Shown here in pieces: positions 5,818 to 7,832 of a DNA stretch of 7,832 nucleotides. Below the pieces are notes generated by a model, which saw nothing but the letters and a program-made list of their open reading frames with translations, ran no database searches and had not been told where the DNA came from. The DNA comes from Pseudomonadota bacterium (GTDB lineage: Bacteria > Pseudomonadota > Alphaproteobacteria > Acetobacterales > Acetobacteraceae), in NCBI GenBank assembly GCA_021784255.1, contig JAJXSZ010000138.1:1-7832 (forward strand), in the 5' to 3' direction. The first letter of the stretch is position 1. Every line of letters starts with the position of its first letter. A program made the position numbers and the translations under genes.

Positions 5818-6552
5818 CTAGACCGCCGCGCGCAGCAGCAGCGCCCCGGAGAGGCCGAGCAGCAGCAGGATCGTGGTGCGGAACCCCCGCTCGCCGACCC
5901 GGTACCAGGTGCGCACGCCGAGCCAGGTGCCGAGGAACACCGCCGGCAGCGCGACGACGCTCGCATGCAGCACCGGCGCGGTCAGCATCCCCGCCCAGAC
6001 ATGCGCCCCGAGCGCCAGCGCGCCGATGGTGAGGTTGAAGCTCTGGAACACGGTCCGGCTTTCGAGCTTGGGCCAGCCGCGCAGCGTCGCCCACAGCGTC
6101 GGCAGCGCCCCCGAGAGCCCGATCAGCCCGCCCAGCACGCCGCCCGCGAACCCCACCGCCGCGTCCGCCGCCGCGCCGCCCCAGGTCAGGCTCTCGCGCG
6201 GGCGGCGCAGCAGCAGGAACGAGGAATAGCCGACCAGCAGCAGCCCGACGCCGAGCCGCACCCAGCCCGGCTGCAGCTCCGCCAGCAGCCAGGCGCCAAC
6301 CGGCACGCCCAGGATCCCCGGCAGCACGAACGGCAGCACCCGTCGCGGCTCGATCGCGCGGAACACCGCCGGCATCGAGGCCGCCTGCGCCGCCACCGAG
6401 CACACCAGCACCAGCATTCCCGCGACCGCCGGCGGCAGGATCTGCAGCCAGATGCCGATCGCCGTCAGCGCCGTGCCGAACCCGGTGAAGCCGGAGACGA
6501 AGCCGCCCGCGACCGCGCCCGCGGCGATGCCGGCCAGTTGCAGTGCGCTCAC
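5818..6552 (-). CDS. TauE/SafE (TSUP) family membrane permease
   Basis: This 244-residue, very hydrophobic protein has about eight predicted membrane segments in two homologous halves. Each half carries a glycine-rich motif: GGFVSGFTGFGTALT at residues 16-30, and a matching stretch from 134 (GFAGGVLGGLIGLSGALPT). This is the TauE/SafE pattern. Characterised members move sulfite, sulfoacetate, thiosulfate or other organosulfur anions, and many are unassigned. The substrate cannot be told here. It is convergent with the ars operon, so it is probably not arsenic-regulated. It lies 52 bp downstream of rodA on the same strand and could be read through from it. The GTG start at 6552 places the first membrane helix correctly, but no convincing Shine-Dalgarno is visible. 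An upstream ATG at 6563 is out of frame. Confidence 0.88.
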   Translation of the reverse strand: MSALQLAGIAAGAVAGGFVSGFTGFGTALTAIGIWLQILPPAVAGMLVLVCSVAAQAASMPAVFRAIEPRRVLPFVLPGILGVPVGAWLLAELQPGWVRLGVGLLLVGYSSFLLLRRPRESLTWGGAAADAAVGFAGGVLGGLIGLSGALPTLWATLRGWPKLESRTVFQSFNLTIGALALGAHVWAGMLTAPVLHASVVALPAVFLGTWLGVRTWYRVGERGFRTTILLLLGLSGALLLRAAV

Positions 6553-6604
6553 GCCGCGCCCATCCCGCCCGCGCCCCGGTCGTTCCCGTTCAACCTGTCC
6601 CCGC

Positions 6605-7756
6605 TCAAACCGTCTCGACCGGCTCGTCGAACTCGGCGTCGCGGTGCACGTGCACCGACAGCAGGATGCCGCAGCCGATCATCACCATCAGCATCGCCGA
6701 GCCGCCATGCGAGACCAGCGGCAGCGGCACGCCGCCGACCGGGATCAGCCCCATCACCATGGCCAGGTTTACGAACACGTAGCAGAAGAAATTGGTGGAC
6801 AGCCCCAGCGCCACCAGCCGCCCGAACTGATGCCGACATCGCAGCCCGATATAGAGGCCCCAGAAGGTGATCAGCATCAGCAGGACCAGCACCGTGTAGC
6901 TGCCGACCAGCCCGAACTGCTCGGCGAGCAGGGTGAAGATGAAGTCGGTCTGCTTCTCCGGCAGGAAGTCGAGCCGCCCCTGGGTGCCGTGCAGGTAGCC
7001 CTTGCCCCACATCCCGCCCGAGCCCAGCGCGATCTTCGACTGGATGATGTTGTAGCCGGCGCCGAGCGGGTCGCGCTCGGGATGCAGGAAGATCTCGATG
7101 CGCGATTTCTGGTAGGCGTGCAGGTGGTGGTAGACGATCGGCGCCGCGACCGCGAGCAGCCCGGCCAGCAAGACGATCTTCCACCAGCGCAGCCCGGCGC
7201 CGAGGAACACCGCCCCGCCGATCGCCGCCGTGATCACCGCGGTGCCGAGATTGGGCTCCTTGAGGATCAGCGCCACCGGCAACAGCACCGCGAGCGCCGG
7301 CGGGATCAGGAACAGCGGGTTGCCCATCCGCTCCCACGACGCGCGCCGGAACCAGGCGGCGAGCGCCAGCACCAGCACGATCTTCATCATCTCCGAGGGC
7401 TGCCACTGGAACGAGCCGATCGCCAGCCAGCGTCGCGCGCCATTGCCGACATGGCCGAACCGGAGCACCGCGGCCAGCAGCACGATCCCCGCCGCATAGC
7501 CGAGCCAGGCCAGGCGGGCGATGAAGCGGATGTCGATCATCGCCACCCCGAGCATCAGCAGCAGCGCGAAGCCGAAGCGCAGCACGTGCGCGCCCGCATA
7601 GGGATGGATCGAGCCGCCGGCCGCGGAATAGAGGGCGACGTAGCCGACGCCGGAGAGCAGGCAGAGCAGCAGCACATAGAACCAGCTCACGCGCCACAGC
7701 TTGGCCCCGAGCCCGGTTGCCTCGGCGCGCAGCAGCCGCTTTTCGAACAGGCTCAT
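6605..7756 (-). CDS. rodA: Peptidoglycan glycosyltransferase RodA (SEDS family)
   Basis: This 383-residue protein is close in length to E. coli RodA (370), with about ten membrane segments. It polymerises lipid II into glycan strands in the elongasome, paired with PBP2. Conserved SEDS features include RRWLAIGSFQWQPSEMMK with Glu122 (the PSE motif), LPEKQTDFIFTLLAEQFG with the probable catalytic Asp271, and the C-terminal signature GVPLPLVSHGGSA. The sequence fits RodA better than FtsW: the N-terminal cytoplasmic segment is short, and the ESRIEIF-like stretch (KSRIEIFLHPERDPLGAGYN) is typical. The ATG at 7754-7756 overlaps the stop of the upstream CDS (ATGA), as in mrdA-rodA operons. No strong Shine-Dalgarno is visible, consistent with translational coupling. 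Confidence 0.95.
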   Translation of the reverse strand: MSLFEKRLLRAEATGLGAKLWRVSWFYVLLLCLLSGVGYVALYSAAGGSIHPYAGAHVLRFGFALLLMLGVAMIDIRFIARLAWLGYAAGIVLLAAVLRFGHVGNGARRWLAIGSFQWQPSEMMKIVLVLALAAWFRRASWERMGNPLFLIPPALAVLLPVALILKEPNLGTAVITAAIGGAVFLGAGLRWWKIVLLAGLLAVAAPIVYHHLHAYQKSRIEIFLHPERDPLGAGYNIIQSKIALGSGGMWGKGYLHGTQGRLDFLPEKQTDFIFTLLAEQFGLVGSYTVLVLLMLITFWGLYIGLRCRHQFGRLVALGLSTNFFCYVFVNLAMVMGLIPVGGVPLPLVSHGGSAMLMVMIGCGILLSVHVHRDAEFDEPVETV

Positions 7757-7832
7757 CGTGCCGGCACGCCCGCCGGCGCCGCGGCGCCCGCCGCTGCCTC
7801 GGCCGTCATCGGCGCGCCCGGCGACGTGCCCG
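7753..7832 (-). CDS. mrdA: C-terminal tail of an upstream CDS, probably mrdA (penicillin-binding protein 2), truncated by window edge
   Basis: Reading leftwards from the window edge, one frame is open for 25 codons and ends in TGA at 7755-7753, overlapping the rodA ATG by 4 bp. The visible peptide (GTSPGAPMTAEAAAGAAAPAGVPAR) is a low-complexity Ala/Pro tail with no diagnostic motif. The mrdA call rests only on the common mrdA-rodA gene order and the ATGA overlap. The existence of a coding end here is more certain than its identity. Confidence 0.5.
   Translation of the reverse strand, partial: GTSPGAPMTAEAAAGAAAPAGVPAR

Noticed and set aside
4455..6032. 525-codon plus-strand frame across acr3 and into the TauE/SafE gene
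   Set aside because: Arg/Pro/Ala-rich frame-shifted shadow of acr3 that continues into antisense of the permease.
5965..6870. 301-codon plus-strand frame opposite the TauE/SafE gene and the end of rodA
   Set aside because: His/Gln/Arg/Pro-rich antisense shadow; the opposite strand carries clear membrane proteins.
6549..7697. 382-codon minus-strand frame overlapping rodA in another frame
   Set aside because: Arg/Ala/Gly-rich alternative frame of rodA, with no family motif.
1..7832. Search for tRNA, rRNA, CRISPR arrays, insertion sequences and attachment sites
   Set aside because: No cloverleaf, spaced repeat array, transposase motif or terminal inverted repeat was seen by eye; the window is almost wholly occupied by protein genes.

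Overview
This is a very GC-rich, densely packed chromosomal window. The base composition, the extended G/C third positions, the GTG starts and the gene families suggest an alphaproteobacterium, perhaps in the Rhodospirillales/Acetobacteraceae. That placement is inferred from style, not from a marker gene. No rRNA, tRNA, CRISPR array, insertion sequence or phage gene was seen.

Left block (1-2796, + strand). Three closely packed genes read rightwards. The first is the 3' portion of a pyridine-nucleotide-disulfide (mercuric reductase-like) flavoprotein that enters from outside the window. It overlaps by 4 bp a patatin-like phospholipase, which is followed 7 bp later by a class I SAM methyltransferase resembling trans-aconitate 2-methyltransferase (Tam). 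The flavoprotein has several degenerate signature positions.

Middle block (2858-5709, + strand). This is a complete arsenic-resistance operon, arsR-arsM-arsC-acr3. It starts after an AT-rich island holding a perfect 12-bp inverted repeat, a nested 12-bp palindrome and a plausible promoter that runs into the arsR start codon. ArsR is the repressor, with its likely As(III) site in a C-terminal Cys-Cys...Cys cluster. ArsM methylates As(III). ArsC is a low-molecular-weight-phosphatase-type arsenate reductase. Acr3 exports As(III). arsM/arsC and arsC/acr3 overlap by GTGA, so translation is probably coupled. Together the cell can reduce arsenate to arsenite and then either export or methylate it.

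Right block (5818-7832, - strand, convergent with the ars operon). Reading leftwards from the right edge there is a short C-terminal tail of an upstream CDS, probably mrdA (PBP2), overlapping rodA by ATGA. RodA is the SEDS glycosyltransferase of cell elongation. A TauE/SafE (TSUP) membrane permease follows 52 bp downstream. A GC-rich hairpin between the convergent acr3 and TauE/SafE genes may serve as a shared terminator.

No wholly new system is evident. The features most worth a second look are the arsR control region, where operator, promoter and start codon are superimposed, and the degenerate flavoprotein at the left edge.
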